A DNA stretch of 64,000 nt from the IMG/VR virus record IMGVR_UViG_3300020420_000721, positions 1 through 64,000 of that record, one strand, 5' to 3'. The position numbers and the translations under genes were made by a program. This stretch comes from a virus. Positions 1 through 6,487 of this stretch are shown one piece after another. Every line of letters begins with the position of its first letter. Position 1 is the stretch's first letter. The notes under the pieces were generated by a model that did no database searches, was not told the DNA's origin, and was given only the letters and a program-made list of their open reading frames with translations.

Positions 1-237
1 TATTACTTCTTTGAACTTTTCATCTAACACAGGCATCTTTTTAAATAGTGTATCAATATCACATACTGCTTGAATGTTATTACTTGTATCAGTCCATTTT
101 ATTCTATGGGCAGACTGAAATTGTAGTAAAAGAATTTGTTCTACCTCTTCTTGTGAAAAGAAATTGTTGATAAGTTCAGCTGGTTTGAAATTATCAATAA
201 TATCCTGTCTATGATTACTACAATTTTCTTTATACAT
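1..237 (-). CDS. N-terminal part of a possible 2OG-Fe(II) oxygenase (runs off left edge)
   Basis: Open frame from an ATG at 235-237 to the window edge, giving 79 residues with no stop. The start overlaps the last 8 bases of the sufS-like gene, so the two are probably co-translated. The visible part has an N-terminal stretch of the kind 'NFKPAELINNFFSQEEVEQIL', shortened here to its core FFSQEEVEQIL, which resembles the opening helix of phage 2OG-Fe(II) oxygenases. The catalytic HxD...H residues would lie outside the window, so the family is only a guess. Partial gene. Confidence 0.5.
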   Translation of the reverse strand, partial: MYKENCSNHRQDIIDNFKPAELINNFFSQEEVEQILLLQFQSAHRIKWTDTSNNIQAVCDIDTLFKKMPVLDEKFKEVI

Positions 238-1468
238 TTTTTAAAATTTTTACTGATTTTTTTAGTGCATCAATAAATTTATCGATGTCTTCTTTTGTAT
301 TATGTATACCAACACTTGCTCTAATTGTAGGTGGAATATCCAGGTAAGTATGTAGTGGTTGAGCACAATGTTGTCCTGCTCTTACACATACCCCGAATGT
401 ATTCATTAGTGTTGCAAGGTCAATACTATTTACTTCTTTGATATAGAAACTTTGTAAACTACCCTTTGATTCACCTTTTCCTATGAATACTATATATGGT
501 AATTCACCTAATCTTGTACATAAGTATTTTAATAAAGCCCTATCATGTTTAACAATAATATCCATACCAATATTTAATAAGTATTCAACTGCCGAACCAA
601 ATGCTATTGTTTCTGCAATAGGAGGAGTACCAGCTTCAAATTTAATTGGATAAGGTTTAAATATATATCCACTAGAACTTACTTCTGCTACTGCACCTCC
701 ACCAAGTCTCATGGGTTCCATTTCTTCTAAAAGATCTGGTTTGCCATACATAAACCCGACTCCACTTGGACCATATAACTTATGTGAACTTGCTACATAA
801 AAGTCGCAATCCAACTTTTGAACATCAACCTTATAATGTACTGCACCTTGACATCCATCAATTACTGTTATAGAATTAAATTCTTTTGCTTTCCTACATA
901 TTTCAAATACTGGAAATGCTGTTCCTAAAACATTTGAAACGTGAGATATTGCAACAATCTTTGTTCGTTTATCAATAAGTTCTTCAAAATGTTTATAGTC
1001 TAGTGTTCCATTGGCATCTACTTTTACGTATCTTAATTCAGCTTTACTAAATTCACATAATCTTTGCCAAGGAATTAAATTAGCATGGTGTTCTGCAATA
1101 CTAATTACTATATTATCTCCCTCTTCGATTCTATGTCGTAATCCATAGCTAATAAAATTAATTGATTCTGTTGCACCTGAAGTAAAGACTACTGTATTTG
1201 GATCTTCTGCATTAATAAATCTTGCTACTTTTATTCTAGCTTCTTCAATTCCGTTTGTGCTTTTAACACTTAGATCATGAACACCACTATGAATGTTACT
1301 GTAATATTTTGTATAGGCTTCATTAAGTTTATCTAGAACAACCTTTGGCTTTTGTGAACTCGCGGCTGTATCAAGATATACTAAAGGCTTTTCCTGTTGA
1401 TTTATAATAGGAAACTCCTGTTTAATATTTTCTAATTCAATTTTGTCTGTGTTAAATTTTACTTTCAT
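230..1468 (-). CDS. sufS: SufS-type group II cysteine desulfurase
   Basis: Predicted PLP enzyme that removes sulfur from L-cysteine, giving alanine and a protein persulfide for Fe-S cluster or other sulfur transfer. It has 412 residues, close to the usual ~406 of SufS. Visible sites are the AEHHAN motif with H127, D204 and Q207 of the PLP pocket, the Schiff-base lysine K230 in SSHKLYGP, and the catalytic cysteine C368 in RAGQHCAQP, as in SufS rather than IscS. I start at ATG 1468 (MKVKF) because a longer reading would run through tRNA-Ser. A weak GGA site precedes this ATG. No SufE, SufU or other Suf gene is visible, so it probably works with the host machinery. The three radical SAM enzymes in this window are Fe-S proteins that could benefit from it. 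Confidence 0.93.
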   Translation of the reverse strand: MKVKFNTDKIELENIKQEFPIINQQEKPLVYLDTAASSQKPKVVLDKLNEAYTKYYSNIHSGVHDLSVKSTNGIEEARIKVARFINAEDPNTVVFTSGATESINFISYGLRHRIEEGDNIVISIAEHHANLIPWQRLCEFSKAELRYVKVDANGTLDYKHFEELIDKRTKIVAISHVSNVLGTAFPVFEICRKAKEFNSITVIDGCQGAVHYKVDVQKLDCDFYVASSHKLYGPSGVGFMYGKPDLLEEMEPMRLGGGAVAEVSSSGYIFKPYPIKFEAGTPPIAETIAFGSAVEYLLNIGMDIIVKHDRALLKYLCTRLGELPYIVFIGKGESKGSLQSFYIKEVNSIDLATLMNTFGVCVRAGQHCAQPLHTYLDIPPTIRASVGIHNTKEDIDKFIDALKKSVKILKNV

Positions 1469-1482
1469 AACATTTCCGTAAA

Positions 1483-1572
1483 TGGCGGAGGGAGTGAGAT
1501 TCGAACTCACGAAAGAGTTGCCCCTTTGCCGGTTTTCAAGACCGGTGCTTTCAACCGCTCAGCCATCCCTCC
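1483..1572 (-). tRNA. tRNA-Ser (UGA)
   Basis: Full cloverleaf with 7-bp acceptor stem GGAGGGA/TCCCTCC, a long variable arm typical of class II tRNAs, anticodon loop CTTGAAA (anticodon TGA) and TTCGAAT T-loop. The CCA end is encoded. Lies 13 bases downstream of tRNA-Gly and just before sufS. Confidence 0.95.
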
Positions 1573-1585
1573 TTAAGTTCTGTAG

Positions 1586-1660
1586 TGGAGCGGGCGAACA
1601 GGTTCGAACTGTCGACCCTCTCGTTGGCAACGAGATGCTCTACCACTGAGCTACGCCCGC
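1586..1660 (-). tRNA. tRNA-Gly (GCC)
   Basis: Cloverleaf with acceptor GCGGGCG/CGCCCGC, anticodon stem CTCGT/ACGAG around loop TGCCA (anticodon GCC), T-loop TTCGAAC and encoded CCA. Lies between the pseudoazurin gene and tRNA-Ser. Confidence 0.95.
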
Positions 1661-1674
1661 CTTTATTGTTGTGG

Positions 1675-1681
1675 TATTTAT
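1675..1681 (-). promoter_or_regulatory. T4-type late promoter box (ATAAATA)
   Basis: ATAAATA on the minus strand, overlapping the stop region of the pseudoazurin gene and 15 bases before tRNA-Gly. It could drive the tRNA-Gly, tRNA-Ser and sufS segment late in infection. Short motif in an AT-rich genome, so chance cannot be excluded. Confidence 0.4.
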
Positions 1682-2112
1682 TGTCCGTAACTGTCTAGTA
1701 GGACTTTAAGTTTCTTTTTACTCTTACCTACCATTTTTGTCTTATAGGCATCTTCTATATTTGATATGTCATCTCCTACAATAACTACGCCTATCATACC
1801 CATTGCTTTATGAGGAGTACACCAATATACGTATACACCTGGTACTTCAAATGTATATGAATATTCTTTATTCATTTTACTTTTCTTAATTTTATCTACA
1901 CCTTCAGGTACAGTTTTAAACTCTACATTATGACCTTTTGATGTTGGTAACCAAGTAATTGTATCACCTACTTGTATATCTACTAGCTCTTCGCTATAAA
2001 TCATTTTGTTACCTTTATCATCTTTGTTTAACATTTCAATTTGTATATCTGCAAATGCTTGAGCTGAAATAGTAAACATCGAAAAAATAATTGCAGTTAG
2101 TAATATTTTCAT
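1678..2112 (-). CDS. Secreted pseudoazurin (type 1 blue copper protein)
   Basis: Predicted periplasmic electron carrier of 144 residues. A signal peptide (residues 1-21, ending AFA) precedes a cupredoxin domain. The copper ligands are recognisable: H61 in GHNVEF and the C-terminal loop WCTPHKAMGM with C98, H101 and M106, which has pseudoazurin spacing. In bacteria pseudoazurins pass electrons to nitrite reductase, cytochrome oxidases and related enzymes. A phage copy is an auxiliary metabolic gene and may keep host respiration going during infection. A Shine-Dalgarno-like AGGAAAG lies 8 bases before ATG 2112. The gene sits between tRNA-Glu and tRNA-Gly, in a region of apparently acquired genes. 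The partner enzyme is unknown. Confidence 0.92.
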   Translation of the reverse strand: MKILLTAIIFSMFTISAQAFADIQIEMLNKDDKGNKMIYSEELVDIQVGDTITWLPTSKGHNVEFKTVPEGVDKIKKSKMNKEYSYTFEVPGVYVYWCTPHKAMGMIGVVIVGDDISNIEDAYKTKMVGKSKKKLKVLLDSYGQ

Positions 2113-2131
2113 ATTGTATTCTTTCCTAGTT

Positions 2132-2207
2132 TGGTAGTCCGTAGGGGAATCGAACCCCTCTTTTCGCCGTGAAAGGGCGATGTCCTGAACCGATAGACGA
2201 ACGGACC
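2132..2207 (-). tRNA. tRNA-Glu (UUC)
   Basis: Acceptor stem GGTCCGT/ACGGACT with a G-U closing pair, anticodon loop CTTTCAC (anticodon TTC), T-loop TTCGATT and encoded CCA. Three bases separate it from tRNA-Asp. Confidence 0.93.
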
Positions 2208-2210
2208 ATA

Positions 2211-2287
2211 TGGCGAGAGTGAAGGGACTCGAACCCTCGGCCTTCTGCGTGACAGGCAGACGCTCTAACCAACTGAGCTACACCCCC
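2211..2287 (-). tRNA. tRNA-Asp (GUC)
   Basis: Acceptor GGGGGTG/CACTCTC with two G-U pairs, anticodon loop CTGTCAC (anticodon GTC), T-loop TTCGAGT, encoded CCA. Lies 13 bases downstream of the small membrane-protein gene. Confidence 0.93.
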
Positions 2288-2300
2288 TTCTATTAGTGAA

Positions 2301-2693
2301 CTATTCGTGTTCACCACCTGGATCGTTTTTATCTAACGGAACTCTGTAGGGATTACCGTTTTTATCTCGGTAAATCACATACCCTCTACCTCTACCATAA
2401 GAATGATAGGTTCCAAACAACCAGGGTTTATGTTCTGCTACTTTAAATGTTGCTACTGTAATTACAGTTGCCGCAACCAATAGCACGTGTGCAAGAGCAC
2501 TTACTCCAAATGCCCATACACTTTCTGCGATCATAATCGCAAATACTGCTGACCACATGAATGCTAAAACCTGCATCACCATGTGTCTTACTTGCATATC
2601 AGGGATATGCCTTAACGGATTAACTTCCGAATTCATTACATGATTCCAACAATCATATATAAATTTACGTAATGTATACATAGAGTACTCCAT
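2301..2693 (-). CDS. Small membrane protein, function unknown
   Basis: A protein of 130 residues with two adjacent hydrophobic segments (about residues 38-57 and 65-85) and a polar C-terminal tail rich in Gly, Tyr, Lys and Asp. It probably sits in the inner membrane with the tail in the cytoplasm. I do not recognise a named family. The start at 2693 follows AAGGAT; a second ATG four codons later, preceded by GGAG, is equally possible. A consensus-like sigma70 promoter lies directly upstream, so it is probably an early gene leading into tRNA-Asp and tRNA-Glu. Confidence 0.75.
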   Translation of the reverse strand: MEYSMYTLRKFIYDCWNHVMNSEVNPLRHIPDMQVRHMVMQVLAFMWSAVFAIMIAESVWAFGVSALAHVLLVAATVITVATFKVAEHKPWLFGTYHSYGRGRGYVIYRDKNGNPYRVPLDKNDPGGEHE

Positions 2694-2710
2694 ATTCTTA
2701 ATATCCTTGT

Positions 2711-2739
2711 ATTATACGTTAACAAACCCATTTTGTCAA
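2711..2739 (-). promoter_or_regulatory. Consensus sigma70 early promoter
   Basis: Minus strand TTGACA (2734-2739), a 17-bp spacer and TATAAT (2711-2716): a perfect match to both hexamers at ideal spacing. It starts transcription toward the small membrane protein, tRNA-Asp, tRNA-Glu and pseudoazurin. It lies just after a terminator hairpin, which insulates it from the upstream tRNA-Ala unit. Confidence 0.85.
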
Positions 2740-2740
2740 C

Positions 2741-2772
2741 GAAAGAAAAAGGAAAGTTTAGAGACTTTTCCT
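2741..2772 (-). terminator. Rho-independent terminator after tRNA-Ala
   Basis: Minus strand hairpin AGGAAA...TTTCCT (2750-2772) followed by a T-rich run, just downstream of tRNA-Ala and immediately before the next promoter. The stem is short and A-T rich, so strength is uncertain. Confidence 0.6.
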
Positions 2773-2784
2773 AGGTCTTAATTT

Positions 2785-2860
2785 TGGTGGAGGATAGCGG
2801 GATCGAACCGCTGACCTCCTGAATGCAAATCAGGCGCTCTCCCAGCTGAGCTAATCCCCC
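2785..2860 (-). tRNA. tRNA-Ala (UGC)
   Basis: Acceptor GGGGGAT with matching 3' strand, anticodon stem CCTGA/TCAGG around loop TTTGCAT (anticodon TGC), T-loop TTCGATC, encoded CCA. Lies 6 bases after the stop codon of the 70-residue gene. Confidence 0.94.
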
Positions 2861-2866
2861 AAGTTT

Positions 2867-3079
2867 TTATTTTATTTCAGCACCAAAATACTTTTCCAGT
2901 ACTTCTAACTGGTCATGAAATTCAGCAATTTTCATTACTTCCTTTTCGACAGTTTCAATAATATCAGAATGCTCACCTATACCTGCGGGATTAGTGAGAT
3001 ATATTTCAACATTCTGTTTATGTTTACTGATCTGTCCTTTTGCATGATCGACTAGTGCTTGTAACATTTCTTTTCTCAT
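2867..3079 (-). CDS. Conserved small protein, function unknown
   Basis: A charged, mostly helical protein of 70 residues with no signal peptide or membrane segment. The pattern (MRKEMLQALVDHAKGQI, later a GIGEHSDI turn and a C-terminal helix with EVLEKYF) resembles a short family I associate with marine T4-like phages, without known function. It lies between tRNA-Leu and tRNA-Ala and probably shares their transcript. Confidence 0.7.
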   Translation of the reverse strand: MRKEMLQALVDHAKGQISKHKQNVEIYLTNPAGIGEHSDIIETVEKEVMKIAEFHDQLEVLEKYFGAEIK

Positions 3080-3129
3080 TTTATAACTTTTCTTCTCTAA
3101 TTTAGTTTGTTTGTGTATGTCCTAATATA

Positions 3130-3180
3130 GTGTCCTGACACCAAGTCCTATTTTGTACCACCTGTATTCGGTTATACAGG
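3130..3180 (-). other. Two inverted repeats in the tRNA-Leu/70-aa gene spacer
   Basis: The 153-base gap 3080-3232 has no credible gene. It contains two hairpins: GTGTC/GACAC (3130-3141) and a 7-bp stem CCTGTAT/ATACAGG with a 6-base loop (3161-3180). Neither is followed by a T-run on either strand, so they look like a processing or regulatory structure in the transcript between tRNA-Leu and the next gene rather than a terminator. Confidence 0.4.
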
Positions 3181-3232
3181 GCAGGAATCTCCTATGTGTT
3201 GTCTACTTTCATTGTTTCGACCTTGTTATAAA

Positions 3233-3317
3233 TGGTGCCCTCGAAGAGACTCGAACTCTTACGCCGTGAAGCACAGGTTCCTAAGACCTGCGTGTCTACC
3301 AATTCCACCACAAGGGC
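3233..3317 (-). tRNA. tRNA-Leu (UAG)
   Basis: Class II tRNA with acceptor GCCCTTG/CGAGGGC, long variable arm, anticodon stem CAGGT/ACCTG around loop CTTAGGA (anticodon TAG), T-loop TTCGAGT, encoded CCA. Confidence 0.94.
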
Positions 3318-3323
3318 ATTAAA

Positions 3324-3399
3324 TGGTGCTGGCACCAAGATTCGAACTCGGGACCTACTGATTACAAATCAGTTGCTCTACCAGCTGAGCTATGCCAGC
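3324..3399 (-). tRNA. tRNA-Thr (UGU)
   Basis: Acceptor GCTGGCA/TGCCAGC, anticodon stem CTGAT/ATCAG around loop TTGTA (anticodon TGT), T-loop TTCGAAT, encoded CCA. First tRNA downstream of the promoter at 3419-3447. Confidence 0.95.
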
Positions 3400-3418
3400 A
3401 TCTGCTCCTTATAATGTA

Positions 3419-3447
3419 ACAATAGCAAACAATAGAAAAGGTGTCAA
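3419..3447 (-). promoter_or_regulatory. Sigma70-like promoter for the tRNA-Thr/Leu/Ala unit
   Basis: Minus strand TTGACA (3442-3447), a 17-bp spacer and TATTGT (3419-3424), 20 bases before tRNA-Thr. A late box ATAAATA (3470-3476) lies just upstream, so the tRNAs may be made both early and late. Confidence 0.65.
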
Positions 3448-3469
3448 CCTATTTTATTATCTGCTACGT

Positions 3470-3476
3470 TATTTAT
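3470..3476 (-). promoter_or_regulatory. T4-type late promoter box (ATAAATA)
   Basis: ATAAATA on the minus strand between the glycine-zipper gene and tRNA-Thr. Possible late start for the tRNA unit; motif match only. Confidence 0.4.
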
Positions 3477-3483
3477 CTTGAGC

Positions 3484-4014
3484 TTAATGTACGACGTGAA
3501 CATTAACTTTGACAATTACTTCATCGCCAACGTCAAAATGTTTCTTAGTATTAAATTGAACGTGCATTCCGTTATAGTCTACATAAACTGTATAATGTTG
3601 AACGTACTGCTCTTCCTGATTCGTATATGTTGTTGTACACTTGTTAACTCTTTCATACCCAATGATCTCAGTATTAGAATTTTTATTCTTCTGATGTTCA
3701 TTTGCTAGTACGCCACCAACTACTGCACCTACTGTGCCTGCACCTGATGCTCCGCTAACTTTATTTCCTACAACACTACCCAATACACTTCCAATGATTA
3801 TTGATCCAAGATCATCACCACCTTTAGTTCTTTTATATATGGGTACATCAACTTCTGTACAAGTCTTATTAGGAGTTGATACTGTCTTCGTAGTTACAAA
3901 AGGAACAACCTTATATACTGTTGCTACCTTCTGATATGCTTGGCTACCACCGGCAAACGCCGCTGTCGTAGATAGCATTCCTGCCACAATCGCGGCAATC
4001 GCTAGTTTCTTCAT
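3484..4014 (-). CDS. Secreted glycine-zipper protein
   Basis: A protein of 176 residues with an N-terminal signal peptide (about 1-21, ending AFA) and a central glycine zipper (about 70-108, repeated GSxxGxxxG spacing) of the kind found in the rickettsial 17-kDa antigen and bacterial outer-membrane glycine-zipper proteins. There is no lipobox cysteine. The C-terminal part is beta-rich and basic. It is expected in the periplasm or inserted in a membrane. A role in lysis, envelope change or superinfection exclusion is possible, but nothing in the sequence decides. A near-perfect AGGAGG site precedes ATG 4014. Confidence 0.8.
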   Translation of the reverse strand: MKKLAIAAIVAGMLSTTAAFAGGSQAYQKVATVYKVVPFVTTKTVSTPNKTCTEVDVPIYKRTKGGDDLGSIIIGSVLGSVVGNKVSGASGAGTVGAVVGGVLANEHQKNKNSNTEIIGYERVNKCTTTYTNQEEQYVQHYTVYVDYNGMHVQFNTKKHFDVGDEVIVKVNVHVVH

Positions 4015-4033
4015 TTTAACCCTCCTAGGTTAG

Positions 4034-4321
4034 TTATGTTAACTCTGGAAACATACGTTTAACGTAATTATGTACGATAATCTTAGTTTCCTGGTTCGCT
4101 TGAGCGCCTTTAGACTTTGGGGCTTCTACTCCTTGTGTAAAGATTTCTCCTTTTGCAAGTCTTAGTAATTCCCTTTTATTAAGTCTCTGGACGCCATCAA
4201 GTGTCACCTGTTCATTTACAATAGCACTTAAAACATATTCGGCAATATCTGAATGTTCCATAGGAATTTCAATTTTCGCATTTATACGTTTTGTACCATC
4301 GTTATATATTTGTGCTCTCAT
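4034..4321 (-). CDS. Conserved small protein, function unknown
   Basis: A soluble protein of 95 residues with a basic, helical middle (RLNKRELLRLAKGEI) and a C-terminal helix ending RMFPEL. It has no recognised domain. It lies 19 bases upstream of the glycine-zipper gene on the same strand, behind a possible early promoter and palindrome, so these two genes may form one unit. Confidence 0.65.
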   Translation of the reverse strand: MRAQIYNDGTKRINAKIEIPMEHSDIAEYVLSAIVNEQVTLDGVQRLNKRELLRLAKGEIFTQGVEAPKSKGAQANQETKIIVHNYVKRMFPELT

Positions 4322-4341
4322 TTTACACCGTTCCAGTTAAT

Positions 4342-4404
4342 GTATACCGAAGTATACTTTGTTTACCAATATACTTACAATAACATATCTAGCCATAATG
4401 TCAA
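4342..4404 (-). promoter_or_regulatory. Possible early promoter plus GTATAC palindrome
   Basis: Minus strand TTGACA (4399-4404), a 16-bp spacer and TATTGT (4377-4382), followed in the leader by an inverted repeat GTATAC-CGAA-GTATAC (4342-4357). The palindrome could be an operator or a small leader hairpin for the gene starting at 4321. The -10 match is imperfect. Confidence 0.5.
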
Positions 4405-4423
4405 GTAAAATATCTTACTTTTT

Positions 4424-5632
4424 TTACAAATTATTGATTCTGTTCTGAAAGTCAGTAAAATCGGCACTTTCTGAGACTATTTGCTTCAATTCTTCAAGAG
4501 AAATAGCTGAAAGTGTAGGGTCTATTCGGGCTGAATTCTGTGCAGGAAGGGTAGAAGTTGTTACTGGATCACCAGAACTTGTTACTTCTGCTACTGCTTC
4601 TTCAGTAAATCCTATAGGTTTTCCACAATAATCATATACTGTAGTTCTTTCTGTTGGAGTTACTGTATTATCATCTTGGGCTTCTAGTTTAGCAATTAAT
4701 TCTGGCTCTAGTAAATAGTACCAAATATTATTACCATTTTCATCTACTTCATATGCTTTAAGTTGTGGATATAATGTTCTTAGTTGTGATCCAACACTAT
4801 TAGCATCTGATAAAGTTAATCCATCTACTGGAGTAATTAATCCAACATCGGTATTAACTCTGTTTACCGGAGTAAAAATACTACCACCATGATTATTTGC
4901 TGAACTAAAGTTACGTTCAAGATCCATTAAATTTCTTAAATCAGTTACTGACTGATCTAAGTTTAGTTTTATTCTATTTAATTCTTGTTGTATATCTGTA
5001 ATATTACTGTTAAGGATATTATCCCAAACATCTCCAATATCTTTTAGAGCTCCGCCTTGAAAGATTCCAAAGTTTACTCCACCGTCGCCGCCGATACAAC
5101 CTCCGACATCACTATCTAACATTGTTCCAATTCCATCTAAAATGTCTTTTCCGTTTCCGGTAAAACTACCAAACGCCTGACGTAAAACATTTGGAATTGG
5201 TTTTGGATTAATTGGCGTTGCACAGAAATTAATTAAGTTTGATATTGTAGCAATATCACTCATTATTTTATTTAATCTGTTAAATGCTTCATCAATACCA
5301 GTATGCTCCATGAATTCATCCATTGCTTTATTGGCTTCTTCAAGAGCTCCATATAATTCTCCAAGTTCATCTTTTAATCCGTTTTCACTAATTGTTTCCA
5401 ACAGTCTATTTAAATTCACTTTAATACATACTTGCAAATTTCCTAATTTCAAACCATTACCGGCTAAAAGACTACATATTAATTCTTTTAGTGTAATACT
5501 TGATTTCTGAACTTGTACTGGATTGTCTTTATCTGTAGGATCTATATCAACATTAGTTGGCACCTCAATAGTTGTTCTATCAAGATACTCATTAACGTCT
5601 TTTAGTCCGCCTATAAATTCATCTGTTGCCAT
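4424..5632 (-). CDS. Probable virion protein next to the PAAR gene
   Basis: A 402-residue acidic protein with a helical first half and a Ser/Thr/Gln-rich second half. It lies 11 bases downstream of the PAAR spike-tip gene, in one transcription unit with it. The position suggests a baseplate or spike-associated structural protein. There is no signal peptide or membrane segment. Two short glycine-rich stretches (about 170-195) interrupt helical regions, which is common in baseplate components. No Shine-Dalgarno sequence is obvious at ATG 5632, so translation may depend on coupling to the gene before. The function is inferred only from location. Confidence 0.6.
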   Translation of the reverse strand: MATDEFIGGLKDVNEYLDRTTIEVPTNVDIDPTDKDNPVQVQKSSITLKELICSLLAGNGLKLGNLQVCIKVNLNRLLETISENGLKDELGELYGALEEANKAMDEFMEHTGIDEAFNRLNKIMSDIATISNLINFCATPINPKPIPNVLRQAFGSFTGNGKDILDGIGTMLDSDVGGCIGGDGGVNFGIFQGGALKDIGDVWDNILNSNITDIQQELNRIKLNLDQSVTDLRNLMDLERNFSSANNHGGSIFTPVNRVNTDVGLITPVDGLTLSDANSVGSQLRTLYPQLKAYEVDENGNNIWYYLLEPELIAKLEAQDDNTVTPTERTTVYDYCGKPIGFTEEAVAEVTSSGDPVTTSTLPAQNSARIDPTLSAISLEELKQIVSESADFTDFQNRINNL

Positions 5633-5643
5633 AATAATTAATC

Positions 5644-5937
5644 TTATTCAAATGCAAAAACATTTTCGCTACCCTGAGTAGCATCTGGACCACAATGATG
5701 AACTGGCAATGGACATAAATTATCTGCACTTGCTGTACTTCCATTTACAACCATTTCTCTACCAGCCACAAAAACTGTACCTGGATTAATACTAGCATCT
5801 AAAGATCCACCACCGTGTGAATTTGGATCTCCTTGTACTGATACTAATTTATCATTCACATAGACTGTTTGATTGCCTGCGACCTGTGTCACGGCTCCAC
5901 ATTTTCTTTCGTCTGTGTTTCTATGTACTCCTGGCAT
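5644..5937 (-). CDS. PAAR-domain tail spike tip protein (gp5.4-like)
   Basis: A 97-residue PAAR protein. The PAAR-type beta layout is visible: PGVHRNTD at the N-terminus, a VxGDPNSHGGG turn, VFVAGREMVVNGS and a final CPLPVHHCGP with Cys and His residues suited to metal binding. In T4 the equivalent gp5.4 caps the central spike and pierces the outer membrane. Its ATG overlaps the stop codon of the preceding gene (TAATG), showing translational coupling. The next gene may encode a partner baseplate protein. Confidence 0.85.
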   Translation of the reverse strand: MPGVHRNTDERKCGAVTQVAGNQTVYVNDKLVSVQGDPNSHGGGSLDASINPGTVFVAGREMVVNGSTASADNLCPLPVHHCGPDATQGSENVFAFE

Positions 5938-6230
5938 TATTTCGCTACTGTTAGTCCTGTTGTTGCTTTTATATACATATCCGACGCATCTTTCGCCGTT
6001 TTAACTATACATATAATAGTATTTAGCTTCAACTCGAACTTCGCATCTGGTGCGACAGTAAACATAAATGGCGCTAATCCAGGACCTTTTTGGCCTGCTA
6101 CTAGCATAAATGGTTTTTTGACTATAATTGCGTCATCTTTTATTTCGTCTAGACGTGCTACCATCTCTTCACCACTTGAAATTTTGATGGAGATTGTATC
6201 GCCTACACTATAAGGTGTTTCTATTAACAT
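5937..6230 (-). CDS. Conserved small beta-rich protein, function unknown
   Basis: A protein of 97 residues, predicted all-beta (DTISIKISSGEEMVARLDEI, then paired strands), with an Sm-like or OB-like look that I cannot confirm. It overlaps both neighbours by one base pair, linking glutaredoxin to the PAAR gene. It is likely a small accessory protein seen in related marine phages. No catalytic residues stand out. Confidence 0.65.
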   Translation of the reverse strand: MLIETPYSVGDTISIKISSGEEMVARLDEIKDDAIIVKKPFMLVAGQKGPGLAPFMFTVAPDAKFELKLNTIICIVKTAKDASDMYIKATTGLTVAK

Positions 6231-6487
6231 TATAAAGTATATCCTGTTCCGTTAAAATTGTTATCTTCAATGTATTTTACTAGTTCATTATATCCACCAA
6301 TATTAGTTCCGTTAATAACAATTTGTGGAAATGTTCTAGCATTTGGAAACGTTTCTAGCATAAACTCTCTGTCAAAGTCTGGGCCTAATATTTTTTCTTT
6401 ATATTTTACGCCTAGTTTGTCTAATGTCATTTTTGCTCTTACACAATAGCCACACTGTGGCTTAGAATAAATTTGTACATCTAACAT
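6230..6487 (-). CDS. nrdC: Glutaredoxin
   Basis: An 85-residue thiol-disulfide oxidoreductase with active site C12-G-Y-C15 and the cis-proline TFPQIVI, followed by the GGYNEL glutathione-binding turn. It should reduce the C-terminal cysteine pair of the phage ribonucleotide reductase, like T4 NrdC. It overlaps nrdB by one base, consistent with a shared nrdA-nrdB-grx operon reading right to left. Confidence 0.93.
   Translation of the reverse strand: MLDVQIYSKPQCGYCVRAKMTLDKLGVKYKEKILGPDFDREFMLETFPNARTFPQIVINGTNIGGYNELVKYIEDNNFNGTGYTL

Noticed and set aside
1469-1510. Longer N-terminus for SufS
   Set aside because: It would be read through the 3' part of tRNA-Ser; the ATG at 1468 fits the family length.
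2126-2317. 63-residue minus-strand reading frame
   Set aside because: Lies across tRNA-Glu and tRNA-Asp; it is the tRNAs read as protein.
1-3400. Host chromosome fragment with sufS, pseudoazurin and tRNAs
   Set aside because: Continuous with T4-type replication and structural genes and with phage late boxes; an acquired region of a phage is the simpler reading.
3232-3414. 60-residue plus-strand reading frame
   Set aside because: Antisense to tRNA-Leu and tRNA-Thr; no ribosome site.
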